This document shows, in pieces, positions 1-11,389 of a DNA stretch of 64,000 nucleotides. A program made the position numbers and the translations under genes. A model generated the notes under the pieces. That model was given only the letters and a program-made list of their open reading frames with translations, was not told the DNA's origin and did no database searches. Position 1 is the stretch's first letter. Each line of letters begins with the position of its first letter. This DNA is from Ficedula albicollis (lineage: Eukaryota; Chordata; Aves; Passeriformes; Muscicapidae), in contig NC_021678.1 in assembly GCF_000247815.1 (NCBI RefSeq), positions 4,051,425 through 4,115,424 on the forward strand, written 5' to 3'.

Positions 1-117
1 ACCTGGGTCACCTCATCAGACAGTGACACATTCAGCCTCTGCCTTCTTCTGAGGAGACCTCCTCTGGGAGAGGAAACCCAGGGATCAGCCCCTCACCTCA
101 CTCTCATCATGAATTTA

Positions 118-262
118 GAGCTCCAGGAGCGTTTGGATAACACTCCCAGGGATGAACAGGGGGGGATTTTTGGGGTGTCTGTGCAGGACCAGGGGTTGGG
201 ATCAGTGATCCTTGTGGGTCCCTCCCAACTCAGGCAATTCTGTTCCATGATCCTATGATCAT
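118..262 (+). mobile_element. CR1 LINE 3' fragment
   Basis: The stretch runs from 'agctccaggagcgtttggat' to 'ccatgatcctatgat', a typical degenerate CR1 tail of the variant that carries 'ATCCTTGTGGGTCCCTCCC'. Confidence 0.65.
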
Positions 263-884
263 TCTGGAATGTCACCCTCCTGGAGGGATGAAAATCCTCT
301 CCTAAACCAGTCCTTTACATGCAGGTGTGGAGTTTAATGCAGAAATCAGCAATAATGCAAAAAAACCCCAAACACCTGGTCTGGGTTGTTCAGCAGCATC
401 AGGGATCATCACAGAAACCTCTAATCTGTGTGGTTGACTCTGTGTATCCTGGGTTTATGCCCTTTCTGGGGCAGGAGACACTGCAAATATTGGAGTTTCA
501 CAGGAGAAATAGGGAATTCTTCTATTTCTATGGAATGCAGTGTGTAATCTGCTGTGGAAAGTCTGGGAAGAACAGACAACATGGGCCTGTCTGTGCTCCC
601 ACCATCCTCGGTTGAGAAAATACTCAGAAATTAGAAATAACAGAGAATTTCTAATCAATGAAACAAGAGCTATTAGCCAGGGGAAGTTAAAATTCAAACC
701 TCTGAGCTGAACACTGAGTCATTCAGAACATAATAAAGAAAAGAAACACTGAAAATATTGAAAAATGGAAAATATTAAAGCAATGCTCTAAGACATTTAA
801 AGCTGTTTCTCGAAGCTGTTGAGTTGATATTTTTGATTGGAGCATCTGACAACCCAAAAGCTCTGAAACTTCCTGAGAAAAAGT

Positions 885-1628
885 GGGATTCTCTTAAACC
901 TTCCTGATAGCCCCAGGGAAACTTTATCCCTGGCATGCCGTGCTTGAAGATTTTTGAAAAGTAGGTGGTTGAAGGTGATGAAACAGCATCAGATTTTCCA
1001 GCTGTGCCATGATTCTGGCAATATCCCAGAAAAATAACTTCTGGATGAATCAGCATGAGGAATCCCAGGGCCAAGTCCAGGCCTGCTGTGCAGGAGGAGT
1101 TTGTGTGTGACACCAAGCAGGAATTTGGCTGCTTCTCAGCCTGGTTCTCTGCAATATTTAGGAGCAAAACATCTAGAATGTGATGCTGGGACACTGGAAA
1201 ACACCACTTGTGCTACTCCAGCCCTAAAAAAAAAAAAAAAAAGCCAGACAGGGTTGGGATTCTCTTAAACCTTCCTGATAGCCCCAGGGAAACTTTATCC
1301 CTGGCATGCCGTGCTTGAAGATTTTTGAAAAGTAGGTGCTTGAAGGTGATGAAACAGCATCAGATTTTCCAGCTGTGCCATGATTCTGGCAATATCCCAG
1401 AAAAATAACTTCTGGATGAATCAGCATGAGGAATCCCAGGGCCAAGTCCAGGCCTGCTGTGCAGGAGGAGTTTGTGTGTGACACCAAGCAGGAATTTGGC
1501 TGCTTCTCAGCCTGGTTCTCTGCAATATTTAGGAGCAAAACATCTAGAATGTGATGCTGGGACACTGGAAAACACCACCTGTGCTACTCCAGCCCTAAAA
1601 AAAAAAAAAAAAAAAGCCAGACAGGGTT
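885..1628. repeat. Tandem duplication, 371-bp unit, two copies
   Basis: Copy 1 is 885-1255 and copy 2 is 1256-1628. Both begin GGGATTCTCTTAAACC and end in an A-run followed by GCCAGACAGGGTT. Only a few differences are visible (GTGG/GTGC near 967 and 1338; CTTGT/CCTGT before the A-run; A-run 18 versus about 19). The copies look recent. Open frames here are repeated in both copies and do not look like a gene. Confidence 0.95.
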
Positions 1629-3640
1629 TAGATGACCAGGAAACCAGGAAAAAAAATCATGGCACGAGGCAAGATGGCATCAAACTGTCCCCAGATGTCC
1701 CAGAGATAACAAGGTGAACATCTCCTGTTCTGCCAGTGCCACTAAGGGAACCTATGGAAGTGGCATCCGAAATCTTGGGAGATAAAAGTTGATTTCTTTT
1801 CCTAAATTGGTATAAAATCTCTAAGAGCACGTGGTGTGTTCAAACAGAATTCCGCACTCCTTGTCCCTAAAATTATGGTGAATTAAGTAAAACAGCCAGT
1901 CCTGGGTTCTGCCCCATAAACAAAAAAACAGGAGAATTTTTCCAAGCTTTCCTCAGCTTTTATGACCTAAGTCTACCTGTGGCTAGGGGGAAAATTACAA
2001 AAAAAAATACAAAATACAATGGGAATAAAATTCCTTAAGGTGTTTGCACCTCCTGGTTATTCACAGCGTCCAGGTCAGACATGGATACAAAGCTCAGTTA
2101 ACACAGGAAATACATTTCCAGTCACATGCAAGCAAAATATTACAGAATAAAGATACTCCAGGGTAAACTTTGATTTTTGGTTTCTTTGGGTTTTTTTTTT
2201 CTCCAGATTGCTGAGAACCCCAAACTTTCATGAATCATGAACAGGCCTAAACCTAAACCTTAACTGGACTTTTCCCCCCCCACAGTGGAATGAACTCCCC
2301 AGGCTGGGGATTCTCATCTGTGCTTCCTCAATTATAGGATTTTTCAGGCTCTCCCTCATCTGTTCCCAGCTACATCCTGTGATTCCCAAAGATTCTCAAT
2401 CTGGTCAGCACAACTTCCATGTCCTTATCAGTGACTCATCCGCACACTGGAAGATCTTAAGAGTGAATCACAGCTCCCTGTTTGCCGAATTCCTGCTGCT
2501 GCCTGGGGAGGAAGGCTCAGGCTGATGGAGCAGAGCTCAAGGCAAGAGACACTTTGATGTTTAAGAGGGTAGGAATCCTCCAAAAAGAGGATTTAAATCA
2601 GTTTATTAAATCACTCTGAGGCTGCTGTCGGGCAGCGACACCTTCAAGCTCACCCTTGAATTTTTCAGGCTGCACAAGAGGAAAAATGAAAATGTTTGGT
2701 TTTCGAAGCTGGCATTTAAAATATGTTGGAGCAGCTCTCTCTGTCACATCAGCTCCGTGGAGGAAGTGTCACTCAGCACAACGGGCCACAGGCTGAGCCT
2801 ATAAATTGTCTGAAATCTTCCCTTTCAGCTGTCAGCTGACAAATCCAAACGGGAATTACATAAATACCAGTCCTACATTAAAGCCTGAACACAGGGCTCC
2901 TGTCTGCTGACGTCTGAGAGCTCCAAACGCAGCGAAACCACACAGAGTTAATGATAATTGAGATCATATGGGCTTTATCAAAGCTTCCCCCAGAAAAGCA
3001 GCTTAAGGGAAAAATCCTTAAATGTGTGTCTTGACCACAGTCTAGCGATCTCCTTCCGCATTGGAGCCTTTAACTAATTGGTTGGGTTAATTACTGAGGC
3101 CCAGGAAAGTTTGCAAGAGTGACAACTGCTTATTCTTTGATTGCTGATCATTCCACCCAGTGGCCTTTGGAAATTAAAAATAAGCCCCCGAGTGCAAGAT
3201 GCGAACCCTGGGGCTCGTTCTGCGCCTAACGCTGGACTGACAGCCAAAAAGCAAAGCGGCCCCTGGAACTGCTGTGTCAGGCAGCCTGCAGAAAACTGGG
3301 ATGCAAAATGGGTCCCAAGTGAGATGAAGGGGGTTCAGAGGCTCGTCAGGTCACTCTGATGTGCCACACTCTCCCACCTTTAATTGGAGGGGTGGTGGAG
3401 CTCCTGCTCCGCGTCCAGCGCGGCGGAATGACCAGGAGGTCAAACAGGAGGGAGAGGCGGGGGAGGAGGAGGAGGAAGTGGTAATTGAGGAGCCAAGGGA
3501 TGATTGTGAAAGTGCTCCGAGGAGTCTGTGTGTCTGGCGAGGTGCAGGGAGCTCCCTGGACAGGGACATCCCGCTCCTGCTCCCCTCCCCGACCTGCAAT
3601 GGCACTGCTGAGTGTCCCCAGCGGCTGCCCAGGCACCAGG
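1629..3640. other. Non-coding stretch, no repeat recognised
   Basis: No coding exon, CR1 or simple repeat is seen. The part from about 2500 to 3130 is free of repeats and rich in AT-hook and homeobox-like cores, so it may be conserved regulatory DNA. The part at 3360-3600 is GC-rich with purine runs. Confidence 0.4.
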
Positions 3641-3652
3641 GCACGGCCAAGC

Positions 3653-3692
3653 TTAATTAGCTGTGGTGGTTAATTAGCCACGGTTAATCAGC
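3653..3692. promoter_or_regulatory. Triplet of homeodomain-like TTAATTAGC sites
   Basis: TTAATTAGC occurs at 3653-3661 and 3670-3678, and TTAATCAGC at 3684-3692, with a RUNX-like TGTGGT at 3662-3667. The spacing is 14-17 bp, as in a degenerate short tandem array. Function is inferred only from motifs. Confidence 0.3.
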
Positions 3693-3914
3693 CGTGTTAT
3701 CTATGCCTGTGTAACAACGGAGATATTGGCCATCCACACACTCACACCTCGGTTTTCCAGGGACGAGCGGGAATGAGAAGCCAACAGTAAAACCACGGAG
3801 TAGTTTAAGGACCTTCCTTCTGTTCTGACTCGGTTTATAGAAGGTTTTGTCTGTCCCTCCCCCATTATTTATAAAATGGAGCTTATTTTATAAATGTTCT
3901 GCAATGAATCACTG

Positions 3915-4105
3915 AGGCCAGGCCAGGCACCAGCACAGCTTTGTTATCCCCTGGATCCCTGGCAGTGCCCAAGGCCAGGTGGGACTTTGGGGCTTGGAGC
4001 AGCCTGGGATAGTGGAAGGTGTCCCTGCCCATGGCAGGAGTGGGAATGGGATGAGATTTAGGGTCCCTTCCAATCCAAACCATTCTGAGATTGTATAGTT
4101 CCATG
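3915..4105 (+). mobile_element. CR1 LINE 3' fragment
   Basis: Contains the CR1 3' block 'GGTGTCCCTGCCCATGGCAG' and ends near a degenerate ATTGTATAGTTCCATGA tail. Confidence 0.9.
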
Positions 4106-4664
4106 ACATCAGGGGAGAAGGGATTGGGAATGCAGGATTCACATGAATCAGTGACCTTGTGTCACGAAGTGAAAAACCATCAAAACCCTCAAAGATTGCA
4201 CTGGAAAACAGGGGTGGAAGAAGAATTTGGGCCATTAAATTACAGATGGACATGTCTGAGGCACAGAGGAGGTCAGAGACCCCAGAGGACACCACGAGAG
4301 CAAACAAATGCTGTAGGATGACACAGGAAACTGCAATCCAAGAGAGAGGAATCAGCAGTCTGAGGATGACAGTTCAGCCAAGAGGAATGAATCCAGAGCA
4401 GCGTGGACCATGGAATGGGTGTGAATGAGGCAAATCCACATGGCACATAACATGTGTTCCAGACTGGATCAGCTCCGTGGAGGGACAGAGCCAGGGACTG
4501 GTGGCAGCTCATGCAGACACTGGGTTTGTTCCCATGTGGGATATTCAGGCTGAAAATGAAGTGTCTGCCCAAGAGGAAACCTGGCCTGTTCTTGCTCCAC
4601 TTTTACAGCAAACCCCATTGCCCATTTCCTGGATTTGAAAGGATTCTCTCAGATTTTTACATCA

Positions 4665-4860
4665 CAGAACCAGTTAGGCTGGAAAAGCCCTCCCAGCCCA
4701 TGGAGCCCAGTCTGTGCCCGATGCCCACCTTGTCCCCAGCCCAGAGCACTGAGTGCCACCTCCAGCCCTTCCTTGGACACCTCCAGGGATGGGCACTCCA
4801 AACCTCCCTGGGCAGCCCCTGCCAAGGCCTGAGCACCCTTTCCATGGAGATCAACATTTA
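4665..4860 (-). mobile_element. CR1 LINE fragment, GGCTGGAAAAGCCC subtype
   Basis: Starts with a reversed tail (CATCACAGAACCAGTTAGG) and continues through CTTGGACACCTCCAGGGATG. The same subtype recurs at 17965-18430, which is about 90% similar by eye over their shared part. Confidence 0.85.
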
Positions 4861-5544
4861 ATTATTTGAAAGTTTCAAGAAAAAAAAAGCAAACTGACAG
4901 CTGGAATCCCTCTCCTGTTTGGATTATTTCTTTCCCCTATAGAGGAGAAGGATGGAATATACAAGAAAAAAAAAAAAAAAAGTGGGTGAGTTACTTTAGC
5001 TTTTCCAATAAGAGCAATTTCAGTTTTCCACAAGAACAGAGTTATTAATATCTAATCTGGCTTTAATGAGGATTTTTTTTGGTGGAACAAGTACCTTCAG
5101 CACAGCCACAATATATCTTTGCAATGCAGCCTAGTTGCCAAGAGAGACATTACAATTACAAGGGAAGTATCTGAAAGTGTCTGTGTGGTATTTTTGGAGT
5201 TGCATTCGAAAATACAAAGCCACAGCAGTGCATCCTTCTAATTCAAATTTAAAGGCAAGAAAATTCAATATTAAGCACTTTCTCCTGCAACTGGTCCAAA
5301 ATTGATATTCTGTTGAAAAAAAAAAATTAAAAAAAAAATTAGCTAATGGGTTTTTAAAGTGTGCACAGAACCTTAAAAGGCTTACAGACCTTCCAGCTGT
5401 TGGCCTGGGAGCCCTTCCACTCTGTAGTGCCATCAGAGATGTTGGCAGACGTGGAGACCTGGATCAGAACTTGGATAACTGGTCAAAAAGGGAAAAGGAA
5501 AAAAAAATATTTGTAATGGTATTTAAGAGTTGGTCTGCGGTCAG

Positions 5545-5686
5545 AGAATCCCAGTATGGTTTGGGTTGGAAGGGACCCTAAAATCACCCTCTGCCATGGG
5601 CAGGGACACCTTCCACTATCCCAGGCTGCTCCCAGCCCCATCCAGCCTGGCCTTGGACACTTCCAGGGAAACCTTGGGCACTGCCC
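5545..5686 (-). mobile_element. CR1 LINE 3' fragment
   Basis: Reversed tail and 'CTGCCATGGGCAGGGACACC' are visible. It ends where the dispersed 119-bp duplicate begins. Confidence 0.9.
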
Positions 5687-5804
5687 CCTTGGAAACCAAG
5701 GTGACAACAAGAGATGTGGGGACATTTGCTGCAACCCAAATTACCCTTGCTCTGAGGGGTTGGTATCCCTTTGGTATTGTGCAGGTTTTCTGGAAATGGT
5801 TCAA
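5686..5804. repeat. Dispersed 119-bp duplicate, copy A
   Basis: Begins near CCCTTTGGAAACCAAGG-like sequence and ends GGAAATGGTTCAA. An almost identical copy lies in the same orientation at 6513-6631. Copy A sits against the truncated end of a CR1. Confidence 0.9.
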
Positions 5805-6365
5805 CCACTCCTTTTTTCACACAGTTCTATTGGATCCTCCTGAGTGTTTTGCCAGGCTAAGATCTGGAATGCCCTTCCCCTATCCTCTCCTCAGCCACCA
5901 CTTTTGCTGATTTTTGTGTCTTCCCACAAGAGTCCTTTGCTCTCAATGCCCATTTGCATCCAAAGGTAGCTGAGGTACCTCTCAACTGTATCCCCCTAAA
6001 AAGCTTGGGGGATAAAACTTGATGTCATCAACAAACTTTTCCACCCTCTGGTTCTCCCACTTATTTCTTGATGCATTGAACCCTTGCTCAAATCCTTTAA
6101 CAACCTGTTGGTGACATCTTTCCAAAGGCTGCATACTAACTCCTGCTCAGTTTATCGTGTCTTTAATTAATTAGTCCCCATGTAAATACCTTCCTGCTCA
6201 CCCCACAGCACCTTTAGCTGCCAAATTTCTTATTTGAAACCTGCATTAACCAGGATTTGGATGCACATGGGGTTTCCCTGAAAGAACTGAAAAAATGTGA
6301 GACTGAACTTGCCCCCACAGACACCCCACTGGCTCTTCCAGAGAGCTGAGTTTATCAAAGCCTCG

Positions 6366-6437
6366 GCTAAACCTGGACTAGAGTTTATTTGATGAGGGAC
6401 AGCTAAACCTGGACTAGAGTTTATTTGATGAGGGACC
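6366..6437. repeat. Tandem duplication, 36-bp unit
   Basis: Two adjacent copies beginning GCTAAACCTGGACTAGAG and ending GATGAGGGAC. Confidence 0.95.
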
Positions 6438-6512
6438 TTGCCAAGACCTGGCTTTGGAGCTGTAGAAAGAAAATCTACTTTTAAATCACCATTTCCCAGA
6501 ACATGTAGTTCC

Positions 6513-6631
6513 CCTTTGGAAACCAAGGTGACAACAAGAGATGTGGGGACATTTGCTGCAACCCAAATTACCCTTGCTCTGAGGGGTTGGTATCCCTTTG
6601 GTATTGTGCAGGTTTTCTGGAAATGGTTCAA
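6513..6631. repeat. Dispersed 119-bp duplicate, copy B
   Basis: Nearly identical to 5686-5804, about 827 bp away, same orientation. Flanks differ, so this is a dispersed rather than tandem duplication. Confidence 0.9.
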
Positions 6632-7354
6632 AATTGCATGAGCAATTCCATGCTCTGCAGCCATTTAGGGCTCCAATAAGGATGGAGCCCTTTTTCTTGC
6701 TGGTCCCAGCACTTCTGCAATTAAAATCACACCAGCATTGTCTTTTTCCTTTCCCCCTCCTCATTTAAAGGCACCATCCTTCTCCTTCCCTTATCCTCCC
6801 TCCTCTCCTGCCCCTGGCAATTTGTTAAAGGCCCAGCTCAGCCCTTTGTTGTTTTCCTGGGGAGCTGCCCATCAATCCCAGCTGTTGAGAACAGGGCACA
6901 GGGACTGGAAGCATTTGGGGGTTGCATTTTTGATGTTCAACCTCAGCCCTGTTGGCTCCAGGCACGCAGAGATCTGGCTGTTGCTGTCACATCTTGTCCA
7001 AACAGAGAAATCCACGGGAGGAAAGGGGATGGGATTTCTTCTCCCAGATCCATTGGCATCAGAGCTGGTGGTGAGATGTCTTAGGGCCTCACAAGTGTCA
7101 GGCTGGCTCCAGACAACTGTTTCAAATGTGGTGGTAGGTGATAAACCAAGTAACATCTGCAGGGGCAAACAGTCCCTACACCCAGCTAGGAATTATCTCA
7201 CAAAGAGCTGGTGTGCAAATGGACTTGGCCCAATTATATTTGAACCTTATATATATTATATAATGAACCTTATTTGACACCCCTGAGCAGAAAGATGAGA
7301 ACATCTGGTAACAGCACTCAACAAGATAACAAGGGCTGATAATCACACTATCAT

Positions 7355-7705
7355 TGAAGGGTTTGGGGTGAAAAGGAACCTGGAAGACCATCTCATCCCA
7401 CCCCCTGCCTTGGACAGGGACACCTTCCACTGTCCCAGGCTGCTCCAAGCCCCATCCAGCCTGGCCTTGGACACTGCCAGGGATCCAGGGGCAGCCACAG
7501 CTGCTCTGGGCACCCTGTGCCAGGGCCTGCCCACCCTCACAGCGAATAATTCCCTCAAAAAATCCAAACTAAATTTCCCCCTTTCCAGTGGAAGCCATTC
7601 CTCCTTGTCCTGGCACTCCAGTTCCTGGTGCAGGGTCCCTCTCCAGTCCCTTCAGACCCTGGAAGGAGCTGTGAGGTCCCTGCAGAACCTTTCCTTCTCG
7701 TGACC
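7355..7705 (-). mobile_element. CR1 LINE 3' fragment
   Basis: Reversed CR1 with GACACCTTCCACTGTCCCAG, GATCCAGGGGCAGCCACAGC and the more 5' CCTGGAAGGAGCTGTGAGG block, about 350 bp. Confidence 0.92.
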
Positions 7706-9030
7706 AGGCCCAGCTCTCAGCCTGCCAACTTTGTCACCTCCTTGAGAATTGTTGAAGGTCTCTGTGTGATGGAAAACCTGGGAAGTGAAATGTCAGATCA
7801 AGTTCAGCATCGATCCATGGAAAACAAAGTATAAGGGAAACAAAATTCCAACCACCTCAGCACCCTCACAGGGGAGAATTTATTCCTATTATGTGACCTA
7901 ACCCTGCCCTCTATCCGTGGAAAGCCACTCCCCCTTAGCTCCACACCCCTGTCCAGAGTCCCTCTCTCTCTAAAATATAAAATATTGTAAACGTTAATAT
8001 TTGCATATGAATTTAGATGGATTCCTTTGGACCTCCAAAGGATGACGCAGAGTGTCCCCCTGGAGCTCTGCCACCATGACCTTGTTCAGCTCATCCCCAA
8101 ATGAATCCGGTGATGTAAGCCTGACTCTGAGGGCTCTGTGCTTGCAATGTTCTAAATGGACCTGATTTAAATTGATATTCAATGGGGGAAGTTAATCATT
8201 AATGATGTCCCCGTGCCTGAAATCAAGCACAGACCCACAGGCTCCCTGCTTGTGCCATCATGAGATGGCAAACAGGGCTCTAAGAGGGTGGAAATGTAGG
8301 ATAAAGGAAAAAAAAAAAAAAAAAAAAAGAATTTATGTGGTTTAGCTTAGGTGCTGGAGTAAAACTGAGATGCTTTTCATGGTGGAGATGAACATTTTCA
8401 TCCTCAGCCCTCATCCCAACACTCTCCTCATGGGGTCCTAAACACAAGGTGGATCAGCTGAATATGCAGTCACGCCCTAAGCAGCCTAAAATCCCATCCC
8501 ATAAGGAAAAAGCAAACATTTTCCCAATATCTTCCTGCTTTCTGCCTGTGACATGCACTCTGTCACTGTCAGGATAAACTTGGAGGGCTGGATGCCAAGC
8601 ACAGGTAGAGACAAAGAATCATCTTTGTCATTCAGGCATAGCCAGCCAAAGGTGTTTAAATCAGAACAATATGTAGCAGGAATCAGATTTTCTTAGGTGT
8701 TTAAATCCCCCAGCAAACAACACCCCAACCAAGCCGAACCCCACAGCAAATACCTGATTTTTTATCTCACTGCCTCTCACAAAACTGCCATAAAAATTCA
8801 GTTTTCCCTCCCACACAAAGCCATTTGATATCAAACCAGCTCTGCCTGAACTCCTGCTTCCTGTTAGGACCCAAACACTGCTATGACATTGCTTCTGCAG
8901 AGACCCAGCCTCATCCCTCTTTTCCATTAATTTGATTAATTGTTTTTCCATTTCTATTCTTTGTGATGTTCCTCCAAACACTCCACAAATTATCTTGCCT
9001 GTAGAAAGCCAGAAGTTGTTTGGCTTTTTG
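7706..9030. other. Non-coding stretch
   Basis: No gene is recognised. It holds an A-run at about 8309-8328 and otherwise unique AT-rich DNA. Confidence 0.4.
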
Positions 9031-9031
9031 C

Positions 9032-9048
9032 TTTTTTTTTTTTTTTTT

Positions 9049-9079
<31 letters not shown>

Positions 9080-9122
9080 GGTTTTAGATCCGAATCCTTT
9101 TTTTTTTTTTTTTTTTTTTTTT
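9032..9122. repeat. T-run / G-run / T-run tract
   Basis: About 27 T, then about 22 G, a short GTTTTAGATCCGAATCC spacer, then about 25 T. It is one of three such composite homopolymer tracts within 1.1 kb. Confidence 0.9.
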
Positions 9123-9458
9123 GTTCCCTTTCCCCTCTTCCTCTTTAAACTGGAGTGCAGACTTTAGATCTGCCATTAGTTTTAACTGCTCTGTGTAGAC
9201 CTGCTGGCACCACCGAGGAGAGGGAGGGCTCCGAGGATGCTCCCGTGTCCCTGGCCAGCACAGAGCCAAAGCCACCCCTATTATTAGTGCTACTGAGCCT
9301 ACATTTCCCATATTATTAATCATTAAAGCCTGGCTCCAAATTCAGGCTGGTCAGGGCGCTCTCCCCGAGCTCATTAACCACGCTGGGCACTCATTTATTT
9401 ACTTCTCCTGCAACAACCTTTTCCTAATGCACCAGGGGGAAAAATGAAATGCAGGTGA

Positions 9459-9471
9459 TTTTTTTTTTTTT

Positions 9472-9512
<41 letters not shown>

Positions 9513-9529
9513 TTTTTTTTTTTTTTTTT
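9459..9529. repeat. T-run / G-run / T-run mirror tract
   Basis: About 23 T, 29 G (9482-9510), then 19 T, with no interruption. The mirror symmetry and all-pyrimidine/purine-block composition favour unusual DNA structures. Confidence 0.95.
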
Positions 9530-9783
9530 GGTTGGGGAGGGGTGGGGGGGCTCCTGCTTGATCTCCCAAATAGAAGCAGCAGGAGTATTTTGCCTGTCAG
9601 GAGGACAGTAATTCTTCAAATCCCCCTCGAGAGATAATGAGTGGCAGCGCGCCGCTTTTGATCTGTCACAATTACGGAATGAAAAGGAGCGGATGCAAAG
9701 CTGCTGTGCCACGGGAAGGTCACTCCTTTAAACAGGCAGGATTCCCTCCGTGGCTAATCCCAGCTTGTCCCCAACAGCACGGG

Positions 9784-9834
9784 CTATTTTTAGGCGCGGC
9801 AGCGAGCCCGTCACACATCCCGGCCCTATAAAAG
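9784..9834 (+). promoter_or_regulatory. MEF2-like site plus TATA box, promoter-like
   Basis: CTATTTTTAG at 9784-9793 matches the MEF2 consensus exactly, and TATAAAAG at 9827-9834 is a strong TATA box. The DNA between is GC-rich (GGCGCGGCAGCGAGCCCG). The surrounding 9600-9960 is repeat-free and more CpG-rich than its neighbourhood. No downstream coding exon was recognised on the plus strand. It may be an enhancer, an unannotated RNA promoter, or chance. Confidence 0.35.
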
Positions 9835-10064
9835 CAGCGCCTCTCTGCTGCTTCTCCTCCAGGGCAGCTAATGAGTAGGTAGGGAAATGCTGGCTCGGTG
9901 CTTTGGGCTTCCATGCTATTCCAAGGAAGGACAGCGGGAACGTCTCCTCTCTGGCGTCAAACAGTCCCCCCGCAGCACCCAGGCAATTTCAATTATTACA
10001 AGGCAATGGCACAAGTACGAAGCCGGGCAAAAAAAATCAAGTAATTACACTTAATTAGGCAGCC

Positions 10065-10096
<32 letters not shown>

Positions 10097-10132
10097 GGGG
10101 GGGGGGGGGAAAAAAAAAAAAAAAAAAAAAAA
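10065..10132. repeat. A-run / G-run / A-run mirror tract
   Basis: 24 A, 21 G (10089-10109), then 23 A: a near-perfect homopurine mirror repeat. Confidence 0.95.
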
Positions 10133-10815
10133 GTGATGGCCTGAGTCTCATTGCCTTAGATGTAGCCTTTTGTTGACTCAACACAGGACAGGTAGTGAAT
10201 GAAACTTCAAAGTGTAAGCAGCTAAATTACTGTTTAATTAGTGGAGGCCAAGTCAAAAACACAGCAGAGAAACAACGACAGCGACAAAAAACACAAGGAA
10301 AAAACCAACAAACCCTCAGTTTTCTGCTGTCAAAGGTATTGAGAAAGAGATACCCGTCTCAGAGAGGCTCTGAAATTAAGGATTATTCCATTAAGTTGGT
10401 GTTTGTGTTCAATAAGGGAGCTTCTGTTAATGCAGGGCTCTCCAAAGATGCTGCATCAGCCCTGGAGCCTGCGAGCACTCAAAAAGGACCTGGGTGCAAA
10501 TTCCTGTCTCACAAATCTCACTGGCCTGACAAGCTCCAAGTCCACATTTTGACACCTTTGACCTTCTGATCTCCCCCTCTCAAGGAACCTTCCCTGGAGA
10601 GACAGCTTTGCCAAGTCAGAAATTATGGGAGATATTAAAAAAAAAATAGGTCTAGGAACACTGGATTCTTGGGTGCAGCCTCTCTCAGTTTTGCTGTTGC
10701 ATATCCAGGATTGCAGATTTTGCCAGGGCAGTTTCTGATGCTTCCATAAGCATCCCACTGCTTTATCACACAAATGTGGAGAACAAGAGTGGATCTGAGT
10801 AGCAACTTGAGATGA
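10133..10815. other. Non-coding stretch
   Basis: No gene, CR1 or simple repeat is recognised. Confidence 0.4.
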
Positions 10816-10819
10816 GTTT

Positions 10820-11385
10820 TCTGCCACCTTTGGGACAGCAGGGGAGGGGGGGATTCTGCCCCTCTGCCCTGCTCAGGTGGGACCCACCTGCAGAGCTGCC
10901 CCAGCACAGGAGGGACCTGGAGCTGCTGGAGAGAGTCCAGAGGAGGCTCCAGGATGGTCAGAGGGATGGAGCAGCTCTGCTGGGAGGAGAGACTGGGAGA
11001 GCTGGGACTGTTCAGCCTGGAGAGGAGAAGCTTCGAGGAGATGAAATTGTGGCCTTCTAGTGCTGACAAGGAGCTGACAAGAAAGATGGAGAGGGACTCT
11101 GTACAAGGGCTGGAGGGACAGGACACAGGGAATGGCTTCCCACTGCCAGAGGGCAGGGTCAGATGGGATATTGGGAGGGAATTGTTCCCTGGGAGGGTGG
11201 GCAGGCCCTGGCACAGGGTGCCCAGAGCAGCTGTGGCTGCCCCTGGATCCCTGGCAGTGTCCAAGGCCAGGCTGGATGGGGCTTGGAGCAGCCTGGGACA
11301 GTAGAAGGTGTCCCTGCCCATGGCAGGGGTGGCACTGGATGGGCTTTGAGGTCCCTTCCCACCCAAACCAGTCTGGGATTCTATG
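10820..11385 (+). mobile_element. CR1 LINE, long 3' fragment (about 565 bp)
   Basis: Contains the ordered CR1 blocks GGAGAGACTGGGAGAGCTGG, GGATATTGGGAGGGAATTG, CCCCTGGATCCCTGGCAG, GTGTCCCTGCCCATGGCAG and the tail GGGATTCTATGATT. It is the best-preserved plus-strand copy here and a useful reference for the poly-G-interrupted copy at 21590-22315. Open frames inside are CR1-derived and not intact. Confidence 0.95.
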
Positions 11386-11389
11386 ATTG

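Noticed and set aside
775..1565. Two related minus-strand frames of 113 and 139 codons
   Set aside because: They are the same frame in two tandem copies, without domain or conserved start; more likely a duplicated non-coding unit.
3346..3673. Overlapping 96-99-codon frames in GC-rich DNA
   Set aside because: Frames are open on both strands because the DNA is GC-rich; no domain, splice context or start support.
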